Positions 28,201-34,474 of a DNA stretch of 64,000 nt are shown in pieces (positions within the stretch are counted from its first letter, which is position 1; each line of letters starts with the position of its first letter). Under the pieces are notes generated by a model. That model was not told the origin of the DNA, ran no database searches, and worked only from the letters and a program-made list of their open reading frames with translations. Where the stretch lies: contig NW_004797578.1 in the NCBI RefSeq assembly GCF_000002075.1, positions 44,868 to 108,867 of the forward strand, given 5' to 3'. The stretch is from Aplysia californica. Lineage: Eukaryota; Mollusca; Gastropoda; Aplysiida; Aplysiidae. Made by a program: the position numbers and the translations under genes.

Positions 28201-29515
28201 TTATTTCACTACATTGACCCCAGGGTCCACCAATCCTTAATTAAACCTAGATCTACTGATTTCACTACATTGACCCCGTGTTCCTCCAATCCTTAATTAA
28301 ACCTATATATCTACTTATAATTTCACTACTTTGACCACGGGCTCCGCCAGTCCTATTATAAAATAAACTTAGATCTACTTATTTCATTATGTTGACCCCG
28401 GGGTCCACCGATCCTTAGTTAAACCTAGATCTACTTATTTCACTACGCTGACTCCGGGGTTCACATCCTAAAACCTAACATTTTGTTAGGTAGACCCTGG
28501 GGTCCACCTATCCTTTTGGCTAGATAGACCCCGTAGTCCGCCTATCCACTTTCTTGATAATAACTGTAAACAATACATGCCAGTTGTCATTTATAGTGAA
28601 GAAAAATGAGGGGAAAAAAATATAATTAGGTAGACTTTAATTTGTCCAAAAAATTGCAAGTGCAAAATAATTTTGTTATTTTCTGGTCACCTTTCCAAGG
28701 ACCTTAAATTGATTCTACATCACATGTCATGTACGATACGGCTGTGAAGGAAAATGGATGTGAAGAGTTTTAAAGAAATAATAATGTAACTTCTAAAGAA
28801 AACAATGCTTTACATTGGTTTGATTATTTTGACTACATATGTGGCCTAAATAAGGTAAGGGAGGGGGGTTTAGCTTATTCAGGCCACATGTGTGGCCTAA
28901 ATAAGGTAAGGGAGGGGGGTTTAGCTTATTTAGGCCACCTGTGGCCCAAATAAGGTAAGGGAGGGGGGTTTAGCTTATTTAGGCCACCTGTGGCCCAAAT
29001 AAGGTAAGGGAGGGGGGTTTAGCTTATTTAGGCCATATGTGGCCTAAATAAGGTCACCCTTGTATAAAAGCCATTTCCGTTTTCAAAAATAAGTTTCTTC
29101 TTTGTGAATTTTATGTCAAACAAATTCCTTTCGAATGAATTATTTCTGTTCCAAATTACAACATTCTAGTACAAATTTTGTATGAGATATTTAGAAAAAA
29201 AGTTGTACAGGGTGCTGTATTATATATATGACAGCTTGCTGGGGGGAAAAAAGAGAAATGGTCGGAGTTTGAAGCCTGTTTGTGAATTCTTTCATCAAGT
29301 GGAGCGGAAAATGTGCTTTGTGAATGCAGGCATAATAGCAAGGATATCAATTGTTCAGATTTCTCCATTGGTTCTTTTTTTTTTTTCTTTGACAGGTTGA
29401 TATACCCGAGGAGGTAGCCAAAAAAATTGGTGCCAAATTTGAGCTTCCGAGCGTGTTTGTTGATGCCTTGGCACAGCGGCTGCATGAAGAGATGGAACAA
29501 AGGGCAGATATCTGA
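13031..29515 (+). CDS. C2orf68: UPF0561 (C2orf68-like) protein, complete, 4 exons
   Basis: Exons 13031-13077, 14698-14828, 15736-15809 and 29396-29515 join in phase to 372 nt, 123 residues plus TGA. The protein begins MSHGFMKSVIRNQIDRDNYD, matching human C2orf68 MNHGFVHHIRRNQIARDDYD as I recall it. It then has a Lys/Arg-rich stretch, PEIQTYVPPQR (human PDLQVYLPRHR), LFTVEYEHKTGEIHKV (human LFCLEYEADSGEVTSV) and an acidic, helical C-terminus ending RLHEEMEQRADI. Human C2orf68 is about 165 residues, so this version is shorter. The molecular function is unknown. The start is the first ATG of the conserved block; upstream is UTR-like. All junctions are GT-AG. Intron 3 is 13.6 kb and carries most of the repeats between 16 and 29 kb. 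Confidence 0.9.
13226..13256. repeat. (GATCTA)n hexamer microsatellite
   Basis: Palindromic hexamer run TAGATCTAGATCTAGATC. Similar short runs occur at 13370-13382, 27265-27285, 38165-38180, 44650-44680, 44900-44955, 54165-54250 and 54352-54373. Confidence 0.8.
13561..14482. mobile_element. Inverted-repeat element, about 0.9 kb
   Basis: Left CTGGGCTGGGT then GGCACTCCTGTACAATTGTGG; right CCACAATTGTACACCTGAGTGCC then ACCCAGCCCTA, the inverted complement. The outer CTGGGCTGGGT recalls hAT termini, but I find no clear target duplication. A shorter relative is at 54065-54321. Contains a nested inverted-repeat unit (13807-14252). Confidence 0.6.
13807..14252. mobile_element. Nested inverted-repeat element
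   Basis: Left CTACGTACGCAGTAACCGGGC, repeated about 45 bp further in; right TGCCCGGTTACCGTGTACGT, also repeated (14150-14175, 14190-14210, 14230-14252). Each arm is thus a small tandem array. Confidence 0.55.
14698..14828 (+). CDS. C2orf68: C2orf68-like exon 2
   Basis: Encodes DNYDKEVKAKQEQVQGKPR, a GRGSGNRSKK basic patch and PEIQTYVPPQRSKK. Acceptor TTCCAG, donor G|GTGAGT. The basic patch is a possible nuclear or nucleic-acid-binding segment (inference). Confidence 0.9.
15142..15391. mobile_element. MITE family 'GGTCACTTTTAAG'
   Basis: GGTTGCTTTTAAGCACAAGG to GTCCTTAAAAGTGACC; possible AAAT duplication on both sides. Same family as 4902-5121. Confidence 0.7.
15736..15809 (+). CDS. C2orf68: C2orf68-like exon 3
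   Basis: Encodes DPQENLFTVEYEHKTGEI then HKVSMSK. Acceptor TTAACAG, donor AAG|GTAAGT. Confidence 0.9.
15869..16239. mobile_element. TTAA-flanked MITE (piggyBac-like)
   Basis: Bounded by TTAA with CCCTATCCGTACG ends (right end CGTACATATAGGG-TTAA). The left arm is a three-fold tandem array of a unit with CGTCGTGTTTTACTATCGTA and GACGTGGAGAACTCTGTG. Other copies: 17591-17838, 52310-52627 and 56359-56607. Confidence 0.75.
16240..17590. other. Intron 3 of the C2orf68-like gene, mostly unique AT-rich DNA
   Basis: Contains a hAT-like MITE at 16676-16856 and two GTAACAGG motifs at 17093-17120. I see nothing coding. Confidence 0.45.
16676..16856. mobile_element. hAT-like MITE, about 180 bp
   Basis: CTGTCCGCGTCTTTTTATGC to GCATAAAACCACGGAGACAG. 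The interior repeats 'aaattatgcaa'. Better-preserved copies at 24945-25121 and 42594-42774 show 8-bp duplications. Confidence 0.65.
17591..17838. mobile_element. TTAA-flanked MITE (piggyBac-like)
   Basis: TTAACCCCTTACGCCCTGGG to GCGTACGGATAGGGTTAA. Same interior as 52310-52627 (GGGTTGTATTCTT, CTAGTACGAAGATCTC). Confidence 0.75.
18421..18512. repeat. (ATC)n-rich tandem repeat
   Basis: Repeats of ATCATCATCATCAATATCGTCAA, about 29 bp each, four copies. Confidence 0.8.
18520..18625 (-). mobile_element. Penelope-type fragment with hammerhead-like core
   Basis: Minus strand: CTGATGA (18614-18608), a possible small stem GCC...GGC, then GAAAC (18592-18588), followed by ATTGAACC. CTGATGA-stem-GAAAC is the hammerhead ribozyme core, and Penelope-like elements are known to carry it. 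A decayed relative is at 19125-19220. Confidence 0.45.
18812..18932. repeat. (AGT)n microsatellite with GAAGTCGC interruptions
   Basis: Runs of AGTAGTAGT broken by GGAAGTCGCAGT repeats. Confidence 0.85.
19125..19220 (-). mobile_element. Decayed Penelope-type fragment
   Basis: Contains GGGTTGAGACTT, GGTTCAACGTTTCGCACC and AAAGGGCTTCTT in the same order as 18545-18610, more diverged. Confidence 0.35.
19230..20155. other. Intron sequence with GT-rich microsatellites
   Basis: 19770-19820 is a (GT)n run followed by GTGTGTATGT variants to about 19965. At 19990-20060 is a scrap ending in ATTATT repeats that resembles a SINE 3' end (GGGCGCTATAGAAATG). No gene seen. Confidence 0.5.
20156..20215. repeat. 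(GT)n microsatellite
   Basis: About 26 GT units. Confidence 0.95.
20280..20905 (-). pseudogene. Repeat-encoded gene fragment with OTU-like segment
   Basis: Minus strand from about 20905: FAKGFIPEDVKNR then LFSVKVKADGDCLPGSDAMF. The VKADGDCLP stretch resembles the catalytic Asp-Gly-x-Cys motif of OTU-type cysteine proteases. Further pieces NELGNAYAMYSDKF and VRKPLHRLIEP resemble later parts of OTU-containing proteins that I recall from mollusc repeats. The frame is not continuous, and an 18-bp minisatellite (20657-20760) sits inside. The same strand and order as the pieces at 21450-23095 suggests one decayed mobile-element gene. Not viral in any feature I can see. Confidence 0.45.
20657..20760. 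repeat. 18-bp minisatellite x6
   Basis: TTCATGTAGGATGTTCAG repeated six times. On the minus strand it reads in frame as repeated HELNIL following the OTU-like segment. Confidence 0.9.
21310..21450 (+). mobile_element. tRNA-SINE 3' fragment with ATT tail
   Basis: CCCGGGAAGCTGAGAATG, GGGGTAATAATATAG and GCGCTATACAAAGGCTATC, then ATTATTATTATT. Inserted into the repeat-encoded gene. Confidence 0.65.
21450..21765 (-). pseudogene. Repeat-encoded gene fragment (transposase-like segment)
   Basis: Minus strand encodes RYATWNFFEAEHGNGALDG then IGSSVKQTADRQV. The pattern W-(N/H)-F-E-x-x-H-G-x-G-x-x-D-G-(I/V)-G recurs in an uncharacterised, repeat-encoded protein group of invertebrates and fish as I recall it, where an SDGP...HGxGxxDG layout hints at a DDE-type nuclease (inference). 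The 3' side is cut by a SINE. Confidence 0.5.
21846..22097 (-). pseudogene. Repeat-encoded gene fragment (middle part)
   Basis: Minus strand frames contain KRKTKAFECWLQE, ADGKGAHSRFF and GHIRDFFLPTVAKN, which look like the segment preceding the transposase-like part in the same protein group. Bounded upstream by the MITE at 22098-22532. Identification is weak. Confidence 0.35.
22098..22532. mobile_element. MITE family 'GTGAGGYAGCG', about 435 bp
   Basis: Terminal inverted repeats of about 35 bp, nearly perfect: GTGAGGTAGCGTGGTGGAAT ... ATTCCACCACGCTGCCTCAC. Each inner end carries CAGGCTCTCGTCAA. Flanked by AT. Other copies: 30331-30760, 33331-33722 and 58461-58922. Confidence 0.85.
22691..23095 (-). 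CDS. Basic coiled-coil N-terminal ORF of a repeat-encoded protein
   Basis: Intact 134-residue minus-strand frame starting MEQAKLTPAEKQRRYRERRD, continuing KRLHYLQCEKQKYIKDKERG and RKLVVDMTTREQRAAREEW, and ending in a Lys/Glu-rich predicted coiled coil (LKVENDRLQEKLAEE). The LTPAEKQRRYRERRD opening followed by KYIKDKE and DMTxRE repeats is characteristic of a widespread invertebrate repeat-encoded group, where it probably binds DNA. It may be the first exon of the decayed gene continuing to 20280. Exon use and expression are unknown. Confidence 0.55.
   Translation of the reverse strand: MEQAKLTPAEKQRRYRERRDKDPVKRLHYLQCEKQKYIKDKERGKRKLVVDMTTREQRAAREEWRTKKRTSNRKKNFSEAGDRTPGAPSSSVQIPRQRMRAFNLKDISPEKKKLKVENDRLQEKLAEERNKSKK
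23590..23640. repeat. (GA)n microsatellite
   Basis: GAGAGAGAGGGAGAGAGAGA-type run. Confidence 0.9.
23910..24430. repeat. Cluster of GTAACAGGAGGGAA motifs, both orientations
   Basis: CTCCTGTTACTCCCGATTCC and CATCCTGTTACC (23918-23942), CTGTTACTCTCAGTCCC (24147), CTCCTGTTACG and CTCCTGTTACC (24358-24384), GTAACAGCAGGGAAAGTAAC (24400-24420). More lie at 17093, 17110, 25466 and 26178. Confidence 0.6.
24537..24700 (-). mobile_element. SINE body type 1 with hairpin tail
   Basis: Minus strand ends in GGCGCTCATATGACCTTATGC...GCGCCGTAAAACCTCTGCTAAAAC. Antisense to the C2orf68-like gene, unlike most copies in genes here. Confidence 0.75.
24945..25121. mobile_element. hAT-like MITE with 8-bp target duplication
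   Basis: CTGTCCCCGTGGTTTTATGC to TAAAACGACGGGGAC, flanked by TGTTTATT on both sides (24937-24944 and 25122-25129). The uninterrupted LINE copy near 895-925 shows the approximate empty site. 177 bp, non-coding. Confidence 0.8.
25198..25270. repeat. (GT)n microsatellite
   Basis: (CG)n then (GT)n within the LINE 3' UTR. The CA/GT run at the same point of the other LINE copy shows it was already present in the source element. Confidence 0.9.
25515..26025. mobile_element. Inverted-repeat MITE, about 510 bp
   Basis: Left GAGTTGAACCAAAGATAG...AACAAGATGGGCCACT; the right end is its inverted complement (AGTGGCCCATCTTGTT...CTATCATTGGTTGAACTC) with few mismatches, about 38 bp. Inner arms also pair (GTGTCC near 25565 with GGACAC near 25958). 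No second copy in the window. Confidence 0.75.
26243..26422 (+). mobile_element. SINE body type 1 with hairpin tail
   Basis: GTGGGTGGTTGGCGGGTGC to GGCACTTATGTGACCTTATT, AAGTGCCGTAAAACTC and ACTAAAACTAAAAAG. A complete example of the type. Confidence 0.8.
26599..26716. repeat. Left hairpin array of copy A
   Basis: Units of GTGGCCTAAATAA - G-rich 21-nt loop (GGTAAGGGAGGGGGG...) - TTATTTAGGCCAC. The 13-bp stem is perfect in most units. Confidence 0.85.
27041..27313 (-). other. Short minus-strand frame conserved between copies A and B
   Basis: Encodes KHKASWPITKVYGAYRG, RFALPRARSLNCLLDRIYYQ in copy A; copy B (37662 leftwards) has the same residues, with only a DLDLDL insertion from a GATCTA expansion separating the N-terminal parts. 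No family recognised. Could be a captured host fragment or simply conserved non-coding DNA. Confidence 0.3.
27783..28560. repeat. Internal inverted tandem array of copy A
   Basis: Left part: direct units with TGGACCCCGGGGTCACC, GTAGTGAAATAAGTAGG and TTTAATTAAGGATTGG. Right part: the same unit reversed (CCTTAATTAAACCTAG, ACTTATTTCACTACG, TTGACCCCGGGGTCCACC), about eight copies. The two halves are complementary, and each unit also carries the palindrome GACCCCGGGGTC. Confidence 0.85.
28850..29053. repeat. Right hairpin array of copy A (five units)
   Basis: Five successive 47-50 bp stem-loop units with stem GTGGCCTAAATAA / TTATTTAGGCCAC (CCCAAATAA in two units). Confidence 0.85.
29396..29515 (+). 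CDS. C2orf68: C2orf68-like terminal exon
   Basis: Encodes VDIPEEVAKKIGAKFELP, SVFVDALAQRLHEEMEQ and RADI, then TGA. Acceptor after a T-rich tract (TTTGACAG). It lies 336 bp right of a large Mutator-like insertion. Confidence 0.88.
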   Translation, partial: VDIPEEVAKKIGAKFELPSVFVDALAQRLHEEMEQRADI

Positions 29516-29941
29516 GGTGGAAAAGTAAAAGTCTGAAACGTCTGCTCACCTACTGGGACCCACCACTTCCTGATGTGACATGCTTTGTGCCGGCGCTCAT
29601 CTGACGTCGTTCATGTGACAGTGTGACAGCGTTCATATGACGGTGCGGCGGCATTCATGTGATGGTGTGACAACGTTCCATGTGACGATGTTCATATGAC
29701 GACGCTCATGTGCCCTGCGTCGGGACCACAGCCGCTCCACAATAACAGCTGCTGGCCCCGCCCTCCCCCCCGTGTGTGGAACTGACACAAAGGAAGTGTC
29801 GGGTTTGTCTCTGCTGCTCGACCTGCCCTTGACGTCTTCGCTGTAAGCTGCTCCGGTGCCGGGGCTGTGCTGTAATGCTTATCTCACACTAACAAACGCT
29901 ACTAACCACAGTGGATGGAATGTCTTGGTCTGCCATGAATT

Positions 29942-30186
29942 GGTCACTTTTAAGGACAAGCGGGCCAACCCAAATTTTGGGGGTTTCCAGAAATTTTGAC
30001 CTACACCAAAAGTGGGCATTACCCTACCTATAGGAGAAGTTTGGTTTCATTGGTGTGTTTATTTGTTTGGTTATAGAGAAAACTCTCCTTTTCTTTTAAA
30101 GAAACTGAACAAGGGGCAAAAACTTTACCTTCATTTTTCTCAAAACAGCTTTTTTCGGGATAGCCCCCTTGTGCTTAAAAGTGACC
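29942..30186. mobile_element. MITE family 'GGTCACTTTTAAG'
   Basis: GGTCACTTTTAAGGACAAG to GTGCTTAAAAGTGACC, the best-preserved inverted ends in the window. Just downstream of the C2orf68-like stop, possibly within its 3' UTR. Confidence 0.8.
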
Positions 30187-30330
30187 AGTTAAGGAAAGGT
30201 AGAGGAGTTTGAGTTGACAGCACGGGTACCTCAGATACTATCAGTCAGCTCTCTATGGGATTGTTAACCGTTTTGTTGCCGGGGGATACGTGTCATGTAT
30301 GTGTTCCTACTGTCAGCGCCGGTTTTTCAG

Positions 30331-30760
30331 GCGTCGTGGTGAAATCAGGTGCTCGTCAAAATAATGAAATAGAAGAATGAGGCATTTTTTGGCTAGTTGG
30401 GAATTTTTTGTTCGAGTTTTTGTTTCTTGGCTCAACACCTTGTACGTCCATTCAAAAATTTTCTTATGTGTAGATTTTATAGAAAAATGCTGATTAAAGG
30501 CACAGAAAATGTATATTTGCAGTTTCCAAGAACTCTTGAGCTATTGAAATCACCAAAATTGGGGGGCCATTTTCTCGTTAATTTTACCTCTGAAACCAGG
30601 CAACCGCACCTCCTTCAATTACAAATGTCTTGACTGCTATTCAAGATAACTTAATCTTTTTTTCATGGAAAGCAAGGCAAATGAACAAGCTTTAAGATGA
30701 TACCAATAACTCCATATGCCCAACAATTGACGAGGGACTGATTCCACTGTGTCGCGACAC
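30331..30760. mobile_element. MITE family 'GTGAGGYAGCG'
   Basis: GCGTCGTGGTGAAATCAGGT...CTCGTCAAAATAATG to CATATGCCCAACAATTGACG and GTGTCGCGACAC. The interior has the CAAGCTTTAAGATGATACC block found in the 22098 and 58461 copies. Confidence 0.75.
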
Positions 30761-30999
30761 ATATAATGACACAAGGTTTGACAGGCGTCATGGCTACCGT
30801 TATCTGTTACAAGAGGATGATGCCATTCGTCAAACACTCGTGACCTGAGGCACGTCAGTCTCAGTGCCAGGGTTTGTCGGAGTCGGACTGACGTGAAGAC
30901 TTGACCGGCTCTCAGGGAGAGATGATTATCCAGGGAAATTGTGTTGTCTGCCAGCTGTATAAATGTACTAAGCCAAAAAAATTTACATTAAAAAAAATT

Positions 31000-31155
31000 G
31001 CAATTTCTTAATCTGTAATATCGGTTGCGTGTGCTCAAGAAATATTTTTTGGAAATTCAAATTGAAAATTTTGAAAAAAAGTAAGAAAAATTACCTACGA
31101 TTGTTGAAAGAATAGAATAATTATTTTCTCTCTCCTGTAACATTTTGCTTTGATG
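31000..31155. repeat. Dispersed repeat (pair with 3525-3695)
   Basis: GTGCTCAAGAAATATTTTT and the following roughly 130 bases parallel 3548-3690. Nature unknown. Confidence 0.5.
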
Positions 31156-31261
31156 GCGTAGTACATTTGAAGAGCATCCGGATGATATGTTTGTTTGTCT
31201 ATGATATATCATAATAATATGTGCATATATGCATGTGGTACTCAAGGGGTCAGTGCAGAGA

Positions 31262-31430
31262 CTGTTGATCAAGCACAAAACACGACCATGTTGTAGTTCC
31301 GGCACAGTATGAGCATGACATCGATAAATCAGCCCATTTACAATTCTACTGTGCATAAGAACATGTCAATATCCCCCCTTTGGGAAAGGCCTAAAGACAA
31401 CTTCAGTCAGTGGCACCGCCCCCGGGGGGT
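31262..31430 (-). mobile_element. SINE body type 2, 5' fragment
   Basis: Minus strand: GGCGGTGCCACTGACTG, CACAGTAGAATTGTAAATG and CATGCTCATACTGTGCC, matching the head side of the SINEs at 57205-57345 and 63840-63985. Confidence 0.6.
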
Positions 31431-31910
31431 GGGGGGGTTACTTTCTCTCTCTCTGTGCCGTCATGTACACAAGACAGAGAGCAGTTGATGCCTTGCTCGT
31501 CTGTCCGTGGTCACTTCCTCTAACCTTGACACATATCCAGCCCCCGGGTGATTGCCTTATCTCTGACAGAACTCCTATAGCTGTCAGTTGGTCTACCTCT
31601 TCTTCTTTTTCCATTAGGTCTTCAATACCATGTCTGATAGGGCAATCTTGTCTCTGATATTTTCTAAACATGTTTCAAAAATCTCCGTCTTCTCCTGTTT
31701 ATGGTCATGTTGATATATTATTGTAATGTCACTTCCAGCTGTGTCGTACGTTTCGTTATTTGTGACACGTAAAGGGGCACAATCCACAGAACCAAATCGC
31801 GACCTCAGTGTGGCGACCTCAGTGTGGCGACCTCAGTGCTTTCTTGTCCTATGATCTCCATTTTTAATAACAGTGAAAACAGTTCATAACAAAGAGTGAG
31901 CTTAATATGG

Positions 31911-32033
31911 GGTGCCCACTACGGCTGGGATCGGCCGATCGACCGACTCGATCGCCTCAAAAACATACGTGTTTGTTTTCAGTTTTAGGCGATCGAGTCG
32001 TGCGATTGGCCTGATCCAGCTGTAGTGGGCACC
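31911..32033. mobile_element. Foldback element, 123 bp
   Basis: GGTGCCCACTACGGCTGGGA...CGACTCGATCGCCT, then a 20-25 nt AT-rich loop, then AGGCGATCGAGTCG...CAGCTGTAGTGGGCACC. Two arms of about 50 bp with roughly 85-90% complementarity. No relative in the window. Confidence 0.75.
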
Positions 32034-32308
32034 ACCCGTATAAGAAGATGTCACATTTTCCAAGTACAAAAATTGAGATAGGACAAAAAAGCATTGGGGT
32101 TGCGAAATGTACAGGTTTTGTTTGTAGACAAATCTGTGAGCATCATTGAAATTGAACCAGCATCAGTTTGCACAAAACCAGACAGAGAAAGTTACACAAA
32201 ATAAGATTATAATCGTTGTACATAATATATAATATGTACGCCTTCCTCAAGATGATTTACACTCTAGCACGCACGTAGCAAACAAATTTTCACGTTGCGA
32301 ATGTTTTC

Positions 32309-32554
32309 TTATTCTACATAGATCTGCGTAGTTAACACTTTGTAGTCACTTGGTGCAATAACGCGACGGTGAAAAGTATCCGTTCCTGTCTTCTGGCACA
32401 GTTCTGCATCAGGCCCGAGAAGTCCGTTGTAGTCACTCTCCTGGCTGGGTGACCAGATGGGGTGTTTTGTACTGCTGGCTGTGTGACCTGATGGGGTATT
32501 TTGTTCTGCTGGCTGTGTGACCTGATGGGGTGTTTTGTACTGCTGGCTGTGTGA
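32309..32554 (-). CDS. Candidate terminal exon, unidentified gene
   Basis: Minus strand: acceptor TTTGCAG before 32554, an open frame of 81 codons and a TAA stop at 32309-32311. The first part is three copies of a 34-bp repeat with CACACAGCCAGCAG, each read in a different frame (HSQQYKTPHQ, VTQPAEQNTPSG, HTASSTKHP). The rest reads SDYNGLLGPDAELCQK then TDTFHRRVIAPSDYKV and ends QIYVE. Composition looks coding, but I do not recognise a family and found no upstream exon. Could be a pseudogene or chance. Confidence 0.3.
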   Translation of the reverse strand, partial: SHSQQYKTPHQVTQPAEQNTPSGHTASSTKHPIWSPSQESDYNGLLGPDAELCQKTGTDTFHRRVIAPSDYKVLTTQIYVE

Positions 32555-32744
32555 CTGCAAAGTGTAAAATTTGTTCATAAGATAAAAGATTTCCTCGTCT
32601 CTCCGATTTTGCTATGTGCGTGGTAGATTGTGCTTAGAAAGTGACTTACTTTGAGCTGGACATGGTAATTTAGATCAATTTCATCATATCTGACTTTTTC
32701 TAGAATGTAACAGGTATATCGTACATGTACCTTTTTGTGGCATT

Positions 32745-33125
32745 TGTAGAACTTTGTAGTCTAATCAATGGTTAGGTCGCCGGGACTCGTAGTTGTGAGC
32801 TTGTGGGTTCGGGGAATGGAGGCTCAACTCAGTGCATCATTGTGTTCTGGGAAAAGACACTTTACACAAATTTTCCTCACTTCACCCTGGTGGGAATAGG
32901 TACCTAGCCATAAACAGCTAAAGGTCTTGTCAGTATGTTAGTCTAGTGTTTTAACACCTGTAAAAGCCAGCTTGCACTGTATGTTTCCCAGGAAGTTGAG
33001 ATTTTTTTTCAGAATGCTATCAGGCCTGTGGGGGTAATAAAATAAATTGTAAATAGAGCTTGACTTAGAGCAGAAGTTTGCTCTATACAAATGACATATA
33101 TTACATTATATGTTATTATTATTTA
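32745..33125 (+). mobile_element. tRNA-type SINE, near full length
   Basis: Head with GTGGGTTCGGGGAATGG (B-box-like), body GACACTTTACACAAATTTTC-CTCACTTCACCCTGG, 3' part GGGGTAATAAAATAAATTG and GCTCTATACAAATGACA, ending in ATTATTATT. Confidence 0.7.
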
Positions 33126-33189
33126 TCATTATTGTACAGATATGTTGTCCCTTCAGAGAATGAATTCCCCTGTGAGTGTGGCAATATAT

Positions 33190-33330
33190 GGGTCATCAGA
33201 AGTATGTTATCTGTCTATATTTAGTTGTGACAATATGAGTCATCAGAAGTATGTTATCTGTTTATATATATAGTTGTGACAATATGAGTCATCAGAAGTA
33301 TCTATATATATATATATAGAATATATATAT
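33190..33330. repeat. Tandem repeat split by a MITE
   Basis: Units of TTGTGACAATATGAGTCATC, about 45-50 bp, continue at 33722-33830 on the other side of the MITE. Confidence 0.7.
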
Positions 33331-33722
33331 GTGACACGACGCAGTGGAGTCAGGCGCTCGTCAATTTTTGGGCATATGGAGTTATTCGTATAATCTTAAT
33401 AAAGGTAGTTTATCCGTTAATCTTGAATAGAATTCGAGATATTTGCAATGGTTTCAGAGGTAAAATTTGCGCGAAAATGGCTGCCAAAGTTTGGTGACTT
33501 CCATAGCTTGAGAATCCTTGGAGACTGCAAAATAAAACTTGTTATGCCTTTAATCAACGTTTTTCCATATAATCCACACAAAAAAAGTGTTTTTGAATTG
33601 ACGTACAAGGTGTTGCGCCCAACAACAAAAAACATTCGACAAATTTTCAAACTGGTTGAAAAATACGGATTTTTTGGATTTCATTATTTTGACGAGCGCC
33701 TGATTTCTCCGCGATGCCTCAC
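33331..33722. mobile_element. MITE family 'GTGAGGYAGCG'
   Basis: GTGACACGACGCAGTGGAG...CAGGCGCTCGTCAA to GACGAGCGCCTGATTTCTCC-GCGATGCCTCAC, inserted in AT-rich tandem repeats. Confidence 0.8.
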
Positions 33723-33959
33723 ATATATAGTTGTGACAGTATGAGTCATCCTCTGTATAATGTTATATATTATAGTTGTGACAGTATGAGTCGTCCTCTG
33801 TATAATGTTATATATTATAGTTGTGTATGCTGCTAGCAATTGCCTGTTTGTCAGTTGATAACCTCAGTGATCATTATCGCAATAACTGGTTCTGCCTTTC
33901 GTCCTGTTGTCAATAATGTACATGTTCCTGTGTTCCTGGTCCATGCCTGTCCAGTCCTC

Positions 33960-34059
<100 letters not shown>

Positions 34060-34099
34060 GTGTATAATATATTATAATATATATATGTGCATGATGTAC

Positions 34100-34474
34100 A
34101 GGGAAACATTCACATAGCCAACATATTTTCAGGTCAGGTCCCCGATTTTTTCAATACATTTATGTATTTTATGTCTAAACTTTTACTAAAACGCAAACAT
34201 AATGAAATTTGTACATGAGGCAAAGATTTCCGCACCCGGCCAACTTCACAATGTGCTTGCTGAACTGTACAATGGTAGTGTGGTCTGGAATTTTTTCCAG
34301 TGTATTTCCTTGCACAATTTGACGGGTCATGTTTTGCTTTCCATGACAGGTAAAGCTGGCCAATATCATGTATGACTATGTGTATCACAACTTTTGGCAC
34401 ATAGCGTGTGTAATGTTCGCCAGAGATCGTCCACTGCTTGCCCCTGTGATCTGCTCAGTATTGTCACAAATCTA
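34100..34474. other. Unassigned sequence
   Basis: Minus-strand frames (for example WKAKHDPSNCARKYTGK) are broken and match nothing I recognise. Possibly old repeat. Confidence 0.3.

Larger units (their letters stand above)
26591..29059. mobile_element. Mutator-like non-autonomous element, copy A (2469 bp)
   Basis: Starts GGGAGTGCTTATTTAGGCC and ends GGCCTAAATAAGGTCACCC; the ends are inverted repeats of about 29 bp with three mismatches. It is flanked by a perfect 9-bp duplication, TTGTATAAA (26582-26590, 29060-29068). Two hairpin units stand at the left end and five at the right. Inside are a segment shared with copy B (about 26700-27660) and a large inverted array of 50-60 bp units (27783-28560). 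GGG...CCC ends plus 9-bp duplication fit the Mutator superfamily. No transposase motif is seen, so it is judged non-autonomous. Inserted in intron 3 of the C2orf68-like gene. Confidence 0.8.

Noticed and set aside
31438-31671. Minus-strand frame with IEDLMEKEEEVDQLTA
   Set aside because: No recognisable family, no clear splice signals, and partly adjacent to a SINE fragment.
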